A stretch of DNA of 64,000 nucleotides. It comes from Symbiodinium natans (taxonomy: Eukaryota > Sar > Dinophyceae > Suessiales > Symbiodiniaceae). Where the stretch lies: the NCBI GenBank assembly GCA_905221605.1, contig CAJNDS010002780.1, positions 216,336-280,335 of the forward strand. The letters are read 5' to 3'. The position numbers and the translations under genes were made by a program. Below the pieces are notes generated by a model that searched no databases, was not told the DNA's origin, and saw only the letters and a program-made list of their open reading frames with translations. The stretch's first letter is position 1; the number at the start of each line of letters is the position of its first letter. Shown here piece by piece: positions 22,545 through 32,169 of the stretch.

Positions 22545-22776
22545 GAAGCTTGGTAGCCCAGTGGTACCCTCGGTTCAAGGTTCCCTTATAAAGGCCCTAA
22601 ACCCTAAACCCTAAACCCTAAAACCTAAACCCTAAACCCTAAACCCTAAACCCTGAACCCTAAACCCTAAACCCTAAACCCTAAACCCTAAACCCTAAAC
22701 CCTAAACCCTAAACCCTAAACCCTAAACCCTAAACCCTAAACCCTAAACCCATAACATGGTTACTGGGCTACCAAG
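22545..22776. mobile_element. Family 1 TIR element carrying a CCCTAAA array, apparent GA-AG|G intron
   Basis: The TIR at CTTGGTAGCCCAGTGG (from 22549) matches the inverse of the right end TTACTGGGCTACCAAG (to 22776). A 4-bp duplication GAAG flanks it (22545-22548 and 22777-22780). About 23 CCCTAAA units fill the interior after GGTTCAAGGTTCCCTTATAAA. Removing 22545-22776 (starting GAAG, ending CAAG before G) rebuilds GCC AAG AAG TTG GGC, the AKKLG of the intact gene at about 1070-1085. Confidence 0.8.
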
Positions 22777-22881
22777 GAAGTTGGGCCTGCACGACCCGGT
22801 GCGGCTCTCGGAGCTCCGCCGAGCTCCCGCACTTCGCGCCGGCTCGGGCCGGAGAAGGGCGTGAGGTTGGAGGCTCGGTGA

Positions 22882-23004
22882 GAGTTTAGGGTTTAGGGTT
22901 TAGGGTTTAGGGTTTAGGGTTTAGGGTTTAGGGTTTAGGGTTTAGGGTTTAGGGTTTAGGGTTTAGGGTTTAGGGTTTAGGGTTTAGGGTTTAGGGTTTA
23001 GGGT
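22882..23004. repeat. TTTAGGG array in the AP2-like copy
   Basis: About 17 tandem TTTAGGG units directly after the frameshifted segment EARVRL-like region. Confidence 0.95.
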
Positions 23005-23106
23005 ACCTAGCCCAGAGTTGAACTTTAAACTTTTTGGGCTTCTTTATATTTAGTCGGAATCGTAAAGTTTAACGTTATTTTCTCCCTTGGCTATTGGAGA
23101 AGTAAG
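23005..23106. mobile_element. Family 9 element, single-unit copy
   Basis: One unit (GTTGAACTTTAAACTTTTTG, then TTAGTCGGAATCGTAA) plus the shared terminus CTTGGCTATTGGAGAAGTAA, then G. As at 22033, it ends at AAG followed by GA and coding-like sequence. Confidence 0.65.
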
Positions 23107-23204
23107 GAGAAGGCCTCGCCAGGCTGAACGTCATTTTAGATCAGCGCTCTCAACCGGGATCCCTGCTGGCACGGGCGCAAAGAGCACACCGCGTTTGTCT
23201 CGGA

Positions 23205-23393
23205 AGAATTACTACTAAAAGCAGTAGTAGTATGCCCTTGTGGCCCCTTTATGAATATACGACAGTAACCCCCAAAACCCTACTAGGGCTCGGAATAAGT
23301 ACTAGTAGCATTCCTATATATGGTCCCTGTATAAATATACTACGATAACCCCCCCAAACCCCATTCTAATTATTAAGGCCCCTATAGTACTCA
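23205..23393. mobile_element. Family 3 element, two tandem half-copies
   Basis: Two related units follow one another, each with AGTAGTATGCCC/AGTAGCATTCC, then TGGYCCC, TATAAATATACTACGATAAC and CCCCAAAACC. The second ends CATTCTAATTATTAAGG. It overlaps the very end of the AP2-like copy. Confidence 0.5.
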
Positions 23394-24535
23394 GTTCTCC
23401 GCAAGTCAGACGTTCTTCACTGGCAATGTGTGTGTAGTCCTCATCCCAGAGCCCAGAGCTTTACTCGAAACCCTAAGCCCCATAAACCATACAAACCCTA
23501 TAAACCCCATAAACCTAATAGACCCTATAAACCCTAACCCCTAACCCCGAACCCTAAACCCTATAAACCCTATAAACCCTAAAAACCCTAAAAACCCTAT
23601 ACCCTATAAACCCTAAACCCTATAGAAGTCTGACCGCTGAGTCGCGCGGAGGCGGCGCGTAGGCCGCAAAAAAATCCCACGATGGTCCAGACCCGGGAGT
23701 GTCTTTAGTCGTTCGGCCCTGTAGAAACCCTAAACCCTACCAGGGTTTGGGGTTCAGGGTTTAGGGTTTAGGGTTTAGGGTTCAGGGTTTAGGGTTTAGG
23801 GTTTAGGGTTTAGGGTTTAGGGACCCTCAAACCTTTAAACCGGAGCCTGGAGCTGGCACATTGCAGGGAGCTCGATGATGCCGGCGTGCCAGAGGACTGG
23901 ACGGGCGAAACAGGGCAACCCTAGGGAAACATCCCAAGTCTAGGGTTTAGGGTTTAGGGTTTAGGGTTTAGGGTTTAGGGTTTGGGGTTTGGGGTTTGGG
24001 GTTTAGGGGTAGGGCATAGGGCATGAACGCTTCAGGGTTCAGTCGCCGTTCCAATGTAGATTTTTTCGAAGGAGAAGCGAGTTCTTCAGGTATCTTGCAA
24101 TTAAATCCAACCATGGCTTGCTTGCTAGGAGGGCTTATGCTTTAGGGCTTGGACAGCCCCAACGAACCCTGAACCCTCAACCCTCAACCCCAACTACCTC
24201 ATTTTCGGCGCTCGGTAATCCCCTCCCCCGAATATTAAGCCCCAGCCTACCCTATTACTAAACATTCCGATTACATGCAGCCCGAAGGTCCAGTGTCACG
24301 CAAAGCCCACAACATCTGATGGCCGGGAGGGGATGAGAGTTTTTAAACTCTAAACTCTAAACTCTAAACTCTAAACTCTAAACCCTAAACCCTAAACCCT
24401 AAACCCTAAACCCTAAACCCTAAACCCTAAACCCTAAACCCTAAACCTCTTTCGAGGCTCAATTTGTGTTTAGGGCCTCGGGTTGCTCCAGCTCCCTTGG
24501 ACCTCGGCTCACAGTAGCCATGCTTCTTTACCTAT
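23394..24535. repeat. Telomere-like patches with spacers
   Basis: CCCTATAAA-type units lie at about 23465-23620, TTTAGGG at about 23745-23825 and 23938-24010, and TAAACTC then CCCTAAA arrays at about 24340-24447. No gene is seen. Confidence 0.85.
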
Positions 24536-24555
24536 TTGGGTGGTCCTCTACATGA

Positions 24556-24619
24556 GGGTCCCTTTTTGGGATCCCTTTTGAAAGGGTGCCGCCTTTTAAT
24601 GGGAACCCAAAAAGCACCC
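24556..24619. mobile_element. Family 10 inverted-repeat element
   Basis: The arm GGGTCCCTTTTTGGGATCCC (24556-24575) is matched by the inverse AATGGGAACCCAAAAAGCAC, then CC (24598-24619), with about three mismatches. A related left arm AGGGTCCCTTTTTGGGTACC occurs near 10478. Confidence 0.6.
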
Positions 24620-24761
24620 ATAATTTAAGAAACTGCCTATTTGTTTACCGGCACACGGTTTTGAGTGCAAACTGAATCTTGAGGCCGTGTAAGGTAAAGA
24701 GTGTACCCCGAGCCCGAAGATCCCCGGCCCCCCTGAACCCTGAACACCGCAAACTAAACCG

Positions 24762-25010
24762 TAAACCCTAAACCCTAAACCCTAAACCCTAGACCCTAGA
24801 CCCTAGACCCTAAACCCTAAACCCTAAACCCTCAACCCTCAACCCTCAACCCTCAACCCTAAACCCTAGACCCTAGACCCTAGACCCTAGACCCTAGACC
24901 CTAGACCCTAGACCCTAGACCCCAGACCCTAGACCCTAGACCCTAGACCCTAGACCCTAAACCCTAAGCCCTAAACCCTAAACCCTAAACCCTAAACCCT
25001 AAAACCCTTG
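24762..25010. repeat. CCCTAAA and CCCTAGA variant array
   Basis: A homogeneous CCCTAGA block (about 24860-24960, plus a smaller one at about 24787-24810) is embedded in CCCTAAA with a short CCCTCAA block at about 24830-24860. Confidence 0.95.
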
Positions 25011-27229
25011 CCTTAGACCCTAAACCTTAAACCCTAAACCCCAAACCACGTTGACCGTAGTGGGTTGGGGTGTGTCGGAACCTTGAACCCAAACACCTGT
25101 AGGCCTCAGGGCTCAGGAACTCCTCGCAGCTTGTTTTTTTGGGTTTAGGGTTTAGGGTTTAGGGTTTAGGGTTTAGGGTTTAGGGTTTAGGGTTTAGGGT
25201 TTAGGGTTTAGGGTTTAGGGTTTAGGGTTTAGGGTTTAGGGTTTGGGCCCAGGGTTTAGGCTCCATATTGGTTTTCAGTTCCTTTTCGTGTTTCTGGCTT
25301 AGCTTTTGGGGTTTAGGGTGTAGGGTTACCACGCAAGCCCCTCAACCCCCTCAGGTATAAGCCCATAGAGCACAATGCCCTAAACCTAAACCCCTAAACC
25401 CCTAAACCCCGAAACCCCTAAACCCCTAAACCCCTAAACCCCTAAATCCTCATCCCTTAAACCCCTAAACCCTAAACCCCTAAACTCCCAAACCAAACCC
25501 TAATCTCCCCTAAACACCCGAAGCTCCCCTAAAGCCCTAAAGCCTCAACCCTAAACCCCGGAGCTCCAAACCCTAATCTCCCAAACCAGGGGACGCCCCT
25601 CAACCCGCCCCCTGAAGGCATCATGGCCCCAAGTCCTCAGCCTTGTAGCTAAAGCCTGCATCTAGGGTTTAGGGGTTCAGGTTTTTGAGGTTTAGGGGTT
25701 CTAGTAGTTAAGGCTCAGGGCAAGGTTTAGGGGGTTCAGGTGTTCGGGTTTAGGGTTTAGAGGGTTCGAGGGTTGAACACCCGGCGAACATCAGGAGTTC
25801 GCCTTTGCGCCCTTCTTCAACGCCCAGAACCTCGTGCCCAACCAGCGGGGAATGCTAAGGTCTTAGGGTTGGCTCAGAAAGGTTGGGACGAAACCCGCCC
25901 GGGAAGGGTTTAGGGTTTAGGGTTTAGGGTTTAGGGTTTAGGGTTTAGGGTTTAGGGTTTAGGGTTTAGGGTTTAGGCTTTAGGGTTTAGGGTTTAGGGT
26001 TTAGGGTTTAGGGTTTAGGGTTTAGGGTTTAGGGTTTAGGTGGTAGGTGGTAGGTGGTTTAGGTACATATCCCCCCAAGAGTTTCAAAAGGCCCATGCAC
26101 GGCTCCTGACTCTGAGCTAAGAGCCGATGAGCCCTACATCCTAAACCCCTAAACCCCTATGGCGGCAGCTAACTGGCTAAGGGTTTAGGGTTTAGGGTTT
26201 AGGGTTTAGGGTTTAGGGGTTAGGGTAGTCAAAAGACCCAAATTCCCAAACCCACCCCTATGTAAGGGTACATCCTTTGAGATCGGCTGAAACGAGACAA
26301 CAGCAAAGGCCTAAAGCCCTGAAAGCTGGAAGCCCCTGGGGTTTGAGGGTTTCGGGTTTAGGGCTCAGGCTCAGGGCTCAGGGCTTAGGGTTTAGGGTTT
26401 AGGGTTTGGGACGTAGGGTTTGCCACGCAAGCATCCTCTGAAGAGCATTGGCGCCCAGGACGGCTCCCTATCCGCTTGCCAAGACGGCGTTTTGGTACGA
26501 GTTCGGGGAGTTCGTGCTGCCGTGCTGCAACAGCAGGGCTGACCTAAGCCCTAAACCCTAAACCCTAAACCCTGAACCCTAAACCCCACTAGAAGCCCGA
26601 ACCCTGATCTTGGCAGTCTAGGACCTACAGTTGGCCCTTATTCCTTTTTCTTCTTTTTTTTTTTTTTGTTGGGGGGGGGGGGGGGGTTTGGGTTCTCTTA
26701 TCAGCGCCCCTTAAGGGGCTAGGTTACTGTTGGGCGCAAATTGGGTTGAGGGTTAAGGGTTTGCCGGTTTAGGGCATCCAGGGCAATTAGGGTTGAGGGT
26801 GTAGGGCATCATTAGAGCAATAAGACCTTAGGGTTGATGGGGAATCCCTTTTTGGGTTGAGGGTTTAGGGCATTAGGGTAATTCGGGCTTAGGGTCAGCC
26901 CTAAAACATCTGGTCAGTTCTGTAAATGATGGTCCCGTGTTGCTGTACTTACGCCACACGAACGTTAGGGTTCAGGGTTTAGGGGGCGGGCCCACTTTTT
27001 CCAGCGTGACATGCAAATCGTCAATAACATAGGACGCCTCAGAGTAAACCCCCCTAAGCCCCGAAGCCCTAAACCCCCAAGCCCCTAAGCCCCTAAACCC
27101 CTAAACCCCTAAGCCCCTAAGCCCCTAAACCCCTAAGCCCCTAAGCCCCTAACCCCCTAAACCCCTAAGCCCCTAAGCCCCTAAGCCCCTAAAGCCCTAA
27201 ACCCCTAAGCCCCTAAACCCCCAGTGGAG
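25011..27229. repeat. Telomere-like arrays and spacers
   Basis: TTTAGGG arrays lie at about 25140-25247, 25905-26038 and 26178-26225. A degenerate CCCCTAAA region is at about 25380-25590. A T run followed by a 16-G run is at about 26648-26688. An octamer CCCCTAAG/CCCCTAAA array is at about 27050-27225. A perfect palindrome GCCCCTTAAGGGGC lies at 26706-26719. No gene is recognised in the spacers. Confidence 0.85.
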
Positions 27230-27451
27230 CGCCTCGACTCTGCACCTCCCCCTTCTGGAGGCTTTGCGACAGGGATGGAAGGTAACACCATTGGCCTCCT
27301 ACAGTGACTGCAGTGTGCCTTGCGGGGTACATGGAGCTCTTGGAGCTGAGCACTGGGAGACTCTGCAAGATTGAGGAACTCCGACACTTAGCAAAGCAGT
27401 TGGAACTCAAACGGAATTTTTGGAGGGCGACATTGCTTGAGCATGTTTTGA
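27230..27451 (+). other. Possible upstream remnant of the integrase element
   Basis: Low-repeat sequence directly before the integrase-like frame. A short plus-strand frame from 27331 reads MELLELSTGRLCKIEELRHL and continues to a TGA at 27461. It may be part of the same retrotransposon, but I cannot identify a domain. Confidence 0.3.
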
Positions 27452-27955
27452 TGGTGGTTTGAATTTCAAGTAGGTGTGGTGTGCATGTGCATAGAGAAAG
27501 ATCGTTCAATCGTTCCAAGCCGTAGGGAAGTGCAAATAGAGCAGTTTTACTACAAGAATGTAAGATTGATCGGGATCGTTCACAGTGCCAGCTATTGCGT
27601 TGGGTGTGCAACAACTTTCAGCGGCGAGTGGAGAAGAAGCACCGTCGCGAATCTGGCGAAGTACTTGCATTCGTTCGGCTTGCGTGAGGTTGATGTTGTC
27701 TCGGATGGAGAGCCTCTTGTTGTTGCGATTGCAAATGAGCTCGCCAAGACGATTGGCAACAACTCCACAAGCGAAGTGGCAGTACCGGGGCGACACGCTC
27801 CTTTAGCCAAGCGCGCCATAAGGGCCATCAAGAATGGTGCCAAGGCTGTCGAGCTACGTGCCAAAGCAATGGGAGACGTTGTCTTGCTGGACCTCGATGA
27901 GGGGTCGAACTTCTGTGCCAATACGCTGGGGCTAGCAATCCAACTTCAACTCTAA
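27452..27955 (+). pseudogene. Retrotransposon integrase core fragment (decayed)
   Basis: The frame is open from 27452 to a TAA in the following telomere-like units. The segment RSTVANLAKYLHSFGLREVD followed by VVSDGEPLVVAIANELA resembles the middle of a copia-type rve core, where SDGEP would hold the second catalytic Asp. The segment around VQIEQFYYKNVRLIGIVHSA sits where the first Asp strand is expected but lacks a clear Asp. PGRHAPLAKRAIRAIK sits where the third (Glu) helix is expected, with Lys in place of Glu. No reverse transcriptase or LTR is seen next to it. I read this as a dead, truncated integrase. The family match is by motif memory only. Confidence 0.5.
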
Positions 27956-27979
27956 ACCCTAACCCGGGTTTAGGGTTTA

Positions 27980-28130
27980 GGGATTATGAATATTCTTACA
28001 TTCACAATTCCTTACGTATATCTCCATCAATACTATATACATAAGCTGAAAAGTTCTTTTGAACGTTCTTGTATAGTCACTGTATAATCAGTTATTGTAA
28101 TTGAAATAATATTGTTCATTGAATCATTCA
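27980..28130. other. AT-rich block after the integrase fragment
   Basis: About 150 bases, strikingly AT-rich for the window (AATATTCTTACATTCACAAT, AATTGAAATAATATTGTTCA). Its position after the integrase fragment suggests an LTR remnant, but no second copy is visible in the window. Confidence 0.4.
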
Positions 28131-29345
28131 GGGGTTTCGGGTTTAGGGTTTCGGTTTTAGGTTTAGGGTTTAGGGCTCAAGCCCTAAACCCTTTCTAGCC
28201 AAGCCCTGAGCCCTAAACGACGGCATGTTCGACAAAGCCACTCTCCAGTTCGACTAAATCCTAATCCTTAAGCCCTAAACCCCAAACCCTAAACCCTAAA
28301 CCGCTGAAACCTTTCAACCCTTCAACCCTAAACCCGGACAGCGCTATGGCCCAGACTTAACAACCCTGAACCCTTAACCTCGAACCCTACAAGGGGTTGA
28401 GCCCTAAGGGGGTTTAGGGCGGGGTGTAGGGTTTAGGGCTTGGAGTTTAGGGTTGGGTTTAGGGTTTAGGGTAAGCTCTCAACCCTATAAATCCTGTCAG
28501 CCCTCTGAGCCCTACAAGCCCTGTAAGCTCTTAACACCCTATCCCTACACCCTATCCCTACACCCTACATAAACCCTAAACCCTAAACCCTAAACCCTAA
28601 ACCCTAAACCCAAAACCCTCTGAGCCCCTAAACTATCAGGTCATATCCCGCGGTGCAGGCCCGCACTTGGGGAGGTTCAGGGTTCAAGGTTCAGGGTTCA
28701 TAGGGTTTAGGGTTCAGGGTTCAGGGTTCGGGGTTTCGGGTTTATGGTTTAGGGTTTAGGGTTCAGGGTTCAGGGTTTCGGGTTTATGGTTTAAGGTTTA
28801 GGATTTAGGGGGCTTCGGGGGGAGGAACTTCAAGGTGCATTCCGTACATTGTGCATTGTAGCCCCTGTTGGATTCCATGAGCGCGCCGCATATTCCCGGA
28901 TTTAGAGGCTTTTGGTTTAGGGGTATTCAACCCGAAACCCTAAACCCCTATTAACAGTATTTAGGGTGAGGGGCCCTTGACAGTTGTAGGGCTTCTAGGG
29001 TTTTCTTCGGGAGTAAGGTCTAGGGCTTAGGGTGACTTCCCTAAGCCCTAAACCCTAAACCCTAAACCCATGGCTTCGAACTGTCAGGGTTCCGTGTCGG
29101 CGGCGTTTAGGGTTTCGGGTTTAAGGGTGATGCGCGCTTGCGCGGCAGTTGTGGCGGCATTCTACAAGCCCCCGAAACCCTAAACCCTAAACCCGATCTG
29201 TGTGGTCTTTGATACATGGCGCCGATAAACTCCATTCAATATTTAGGGTTTAGGACTCAGGGTTCGGGGTTTAGGGTCCGGGTCAGCTTCACATCCAAAC
29301 CCGAAACGCTACATCCCTAACCAAATACCGCAAGCCCGAAACAGT
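28131..29345. repeat. Degenerate telomere-like region
   Basis: Scattered TTTAGGG, TTCAGGG, CCCTAAA and CCCTACA units with short spacers, mixed orientation and no long homogeneous array. No gene is recognised. Confidence 0.8.
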
Positions 29346-29500
29346 ACCTCCCCCAACCCTAAACCCTAAACCCTAAACCCTAAACCCTAAACCCTAAACC
29401 CTAAACCCTAAACCCTAAACCCTAAACCCTAAACCCTAAACCCTAAACCCTAAACCCTAAACCCTAAACCCTAAACCCTAAACCCTAAACCGTAACCCTA
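29346..29500. repeat. CCCTAAA array
   Basis: About 20 perfect units followed by a short C run. Confidence 0.97.
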
Positions 29501-29604
29501 CCCCCCCCAATAGATGGTTTTGGTGTGTGGTGGAGCGTAGAGTGTTGTTGAAAGGGTATAAGACCCCTAGAAGGCACCCTGAGTCTTACTCACCTATGTT
29601 TAGT

Positions 29605-29832
29605 CCTACATATATATATACATATATATATATTTATTTATTTATTTATTTATTTTTTTGTTTTAATACACCTTTTTTAGTCCTATATACCTAAATAACA
29701 TCTATATATATATATATATATACATTTTAATACACCTTTTTTAGTCCTATATACCTAAATAACCCCTATATATATATATATATATACATTTTTTAATACA
29801 CCTTTTTTAGTCCTATATACCTAAATAACCCC
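29605..29832. repeat. TA/TTTA microsatellite and three 64-66 bp tandem units
   Basis: TATATA and TTTA runs (29605-29656) lead into three units starting near 29661, 29725 and 29791. Each unit holds TTTTAATACACCTTTTTTAG, then TCCTATATACCTAAATAAC. The first two units end in a TATATA run; the third ends at CCCCTAAC. The TCCTA motif also precedes the block near 29598. Confidence 0.9.
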
Positions 29833-29975
29833 TAACAAGCCCCTGAGGTCCCTTCAGGGTCCCTCCTTGTTGTGCGGGTGGTGGCGGTGGTGGTAACGGC
29901 GCGCGGTGTGTCTAATCCATATTGGCGTCAATCCAAGCTAGCTTCGTTGTCCGCGGCTGTGTCCCTCAAGCATAT
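29833..29975. other. Unrecognised GC-rich spacer
   Basis: Includes a GTGGTGGCGGTGGTGG stretch. No gene is recognised. Confidence 0.4.
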
Positions 29976-30243
29976 ATACCCCTAAACCCTAAACCCTAAA
30001 CCCTAAACCCTAAACCCTAAACCCTAAACCCTAAACCCTAAACCCTAAACCCTAAACCCTAAACCCTAAACCCTAAACCCTAAACCCTAAACCCTAAACC
30101 CTAAACCCTAAACCCTAACCTAAACCCTAAACCCTAAACCCTAAACCCTAAACCCTAAACCCTAAACCCTAAACCCTAAACCCTAAACCCTAAACCCTAA
30201 ACCCTAACCCTAAACCCTAAACCCTAAACCCTAAACCCTAAAC
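29976..30243. repeat. Longest near-perfect CCCTAAA array
   Basis: About 38 units, with one unit reduced to CCTAAA near 30118 and another to CCCTAA near 30207. Such single-base defects suggest internal duplication of a shorter array. Confidence 0.97.
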
Positions 30244-30297
30244 TTATATATACATATACATACTCTACAAATAGACATGACTTCTGCTTATCCCTGC

Positions 30298-30388
30298 AGC
30301 CCGGAGCTGCCCCAAAGGAGTTCACATCGATCCCCGAGCTCGTGGCGCAGATGGAGACGACGGACCTGCCCTTTGTCTTTGCTTTGGG
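30298..30388 (+). other. Exon-like fragment after an acceptor-like CCCTGCAG
   Basis: Reads PGAAPKEFTSIPELVAQMET and TDLPFVFAL in one frame before telomere-like units resume. Composition and frame suggest a true exon of an unrecognised gene. No donor or partner exon is proven. Confidence 0.35.
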
Positions 30389-31918
30389 GTTTAGGGTTGA
30401 CGGGTTGACGGGTTGACGGGTTGACGGGTTACGGGTTAGGGTTTAGGGTTTAGGGTTTATGGTTTAGGATTTAGGGTTTAGGGTCTAGGGTTTAGGGTTT
30501 AGGGTTTAGGGTTTAGGACATGGGTTTTGGGGTCTTGGGGGTCGCCACGCATCTTTTCTCGGGGCATCTCTTGGTGGCAGCCGGGCTATTCCGATTTTTG
30601 CGTTGGTTGAGGGGAAGGAGGGTTAGGGTTTAGGGTTTAGGGTTTAGGGCTTAGGGTTTAGGGTTTAGGGTTAGGCGTTACGAATCTTAGTCCACATTCT
30701 TCGTCCTTCACGGCCCCCCTAAACCCTAAACCCTACACCTAAACCCTAGACCCTAGACCCTAAACCCAAGCACAACCAAGGCTCCAAGTGACGCAGCGCA
30801 TGAGGCCATGGACCTGGAATTGTGAAGCTTAAATGGTTTCAGGGTTTGCGATTTCAAAAATTCGGGACCCGAAACCCGAAACCCTAAACCCTAAACACCC
30901 TAAACCCTAAACCCTAAACCCTAAACCCTAAACCCTAAACCCTAAACCACGCCTCCTGCTTCAAACGCGTTCTTTGTCAAGTGCCGTCTCTCCCAGCACC
31001 AAACGCTTTCAACTGCTCACAAGGCCATACAGTAAACAGGGGTTTAGGGTTTGGGGTTTAGGATTTCGGGTTTAGGGTTTAGGGTTTAGGGTTTAGGGTT
31101 TAGGGTTTAGGGTTTAGGGTTTAGGGTTTAGGGTTTAGGGTTTAGGGCCCCGAGCGCCAGCTCTAAATTCATTCTTGCCGGGCTCACAAGGTTGTAGAGC
31201 CCAACGAAGAAACCCAATTACTGCCCTCTGTTAAGTTTCTTGAGCCCGGAGTAGGCCCTTGTTCCTTTTTTCGGGGGAAGGGGCGGGGGGGGGGGGGGGG
31301 GTTCCCTTTTCTTGTAAGCCCAAAATGGGCACCCTCTTCATTCCTGGGCTTCTCTTGGGTCTAGGTCTTCAAGAGGCTTCCTTGTCCATGCAGCCCGCAG
31401 GTACGCTGTCACGCAAAGCCCATAACATCAGTTATCCGTCCAGTGTAGGCGCTCACATCAGAACCTGACAAAGCCCACCCTCACCCCCAAATTCATGCAA
31501 TCTGGCTTCTCATCCCTAAACCCCAAACCCTCAACGCTAGACGGTAATTGCAACGTGTACCATGGTTCCATGTACAGTACACGAACCCAACCTAAACCCG
31601 AAACCCGAAACTGAAACCCCAACCCCTAAACCCTAAACCCTAAACCCTAAACCCTAAACCCTAAACCTAAGCCCTAGGCCCTAAGGAGGCGGAGTGATCG
31701 GGAGTTCGGGGTGTGGAGGGCCAGCCGGATCTGGAACTCGGTTTAGGGTTTTGATGTTAGGGTTCAGGTTGCCAAGGGGTCCGATGTCCCTTCATTAAGG
31801 AAGATACCTTAGGTCATACTCAGGATCCCTATATAGTCTAGGGCATATTCCGTAGTTTGGGGGTCTTCTTGGCCTCGTTGGGTTTGTCTAGGGTTTCAGG
31901 GTTTGGGGCTTCGAGTTT
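30389..31918. repeat. Telomere-like patches, GGGTTGAC array and spacers
   Basis: A short GGGTTGAC array is at about 30400-30430. TTTAGGG arrays lie at about 30440-30520, 30625-30675 and 31060-31147, and CCCTAAA at about 30890-30955 and 31625-31670. A 19-base G run is at about 31284-31302. No gene is recognised in the spacers. Confidence 0.8.
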
Positions 31919-32012
31919 AGGGTTTATAGGGTTTATAGGGTTTATAGGGTTTATAGGGTTTATAGGGTTTATAGGGTTTATAGGGTTTATAGGGTTTATA
32001 GGGTTTATAGGG
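31919..32012. repeat. GGGTTTATA nonamer array
   Basis: About ten homogeneous GGGTTTATA units, a 9-bp derivative of the telomere-like heptamer, with looser copies to about 32150. The long open frame through it (GFIGFIGFI, VYRVYRVYR) is a by-product of the repeat. Confidence 0.95.
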
Positions 32013-32169
32013 TTAAAGGGGGGTTGGGTTTATAGGGTTTATAGGGTTTATGGGGTTTATAGGGTTTATAAGGTTTATCGGGTTTATGGGGTTTATCGGG
32101 TTTATAGAGTTTATAGGGTTTATAGGGTTTATGGGGTTTATGGGGTTTGGGGTTTAGGGGTTTGGGGTT

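Larger units (their letters stand above)
20455..23217 (+). pseudogene. Second AP2-like gene copy, split by many insertions
   Basis: Segments homologous to 162-1360 appear in order. The upstream segment is at 20455-20690. The N-terminal KRE..AQHACAAKREEAE and PSKRQHV segment is at about 21030-21158. HASASSNSRASRAEDLER is at 21468-21566. AP2 unit 1 is at 22034-22130 and 22188 onward. Unit 2 is at about 22300-22544. KLGLHDPVRLSEL is from 22777, with a possible C-terminal remnant RLSRKNYY and stop at about 23191-23217. Between them lie telomere-like arrays, a 38-C run, and TIR elements of families 1, 2 and 9. Several junctions fit GA/GC-AG|G introns that restore the frame (22131-22187, 22341-22449, 22545-22776). 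After 22777 a roughly 10-base duplication and a one-base shift break the frame relative to the intact copy, so I call it a pseudogene. A functional gene with further introns is a less likely alternative. Confidence 0.7.
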
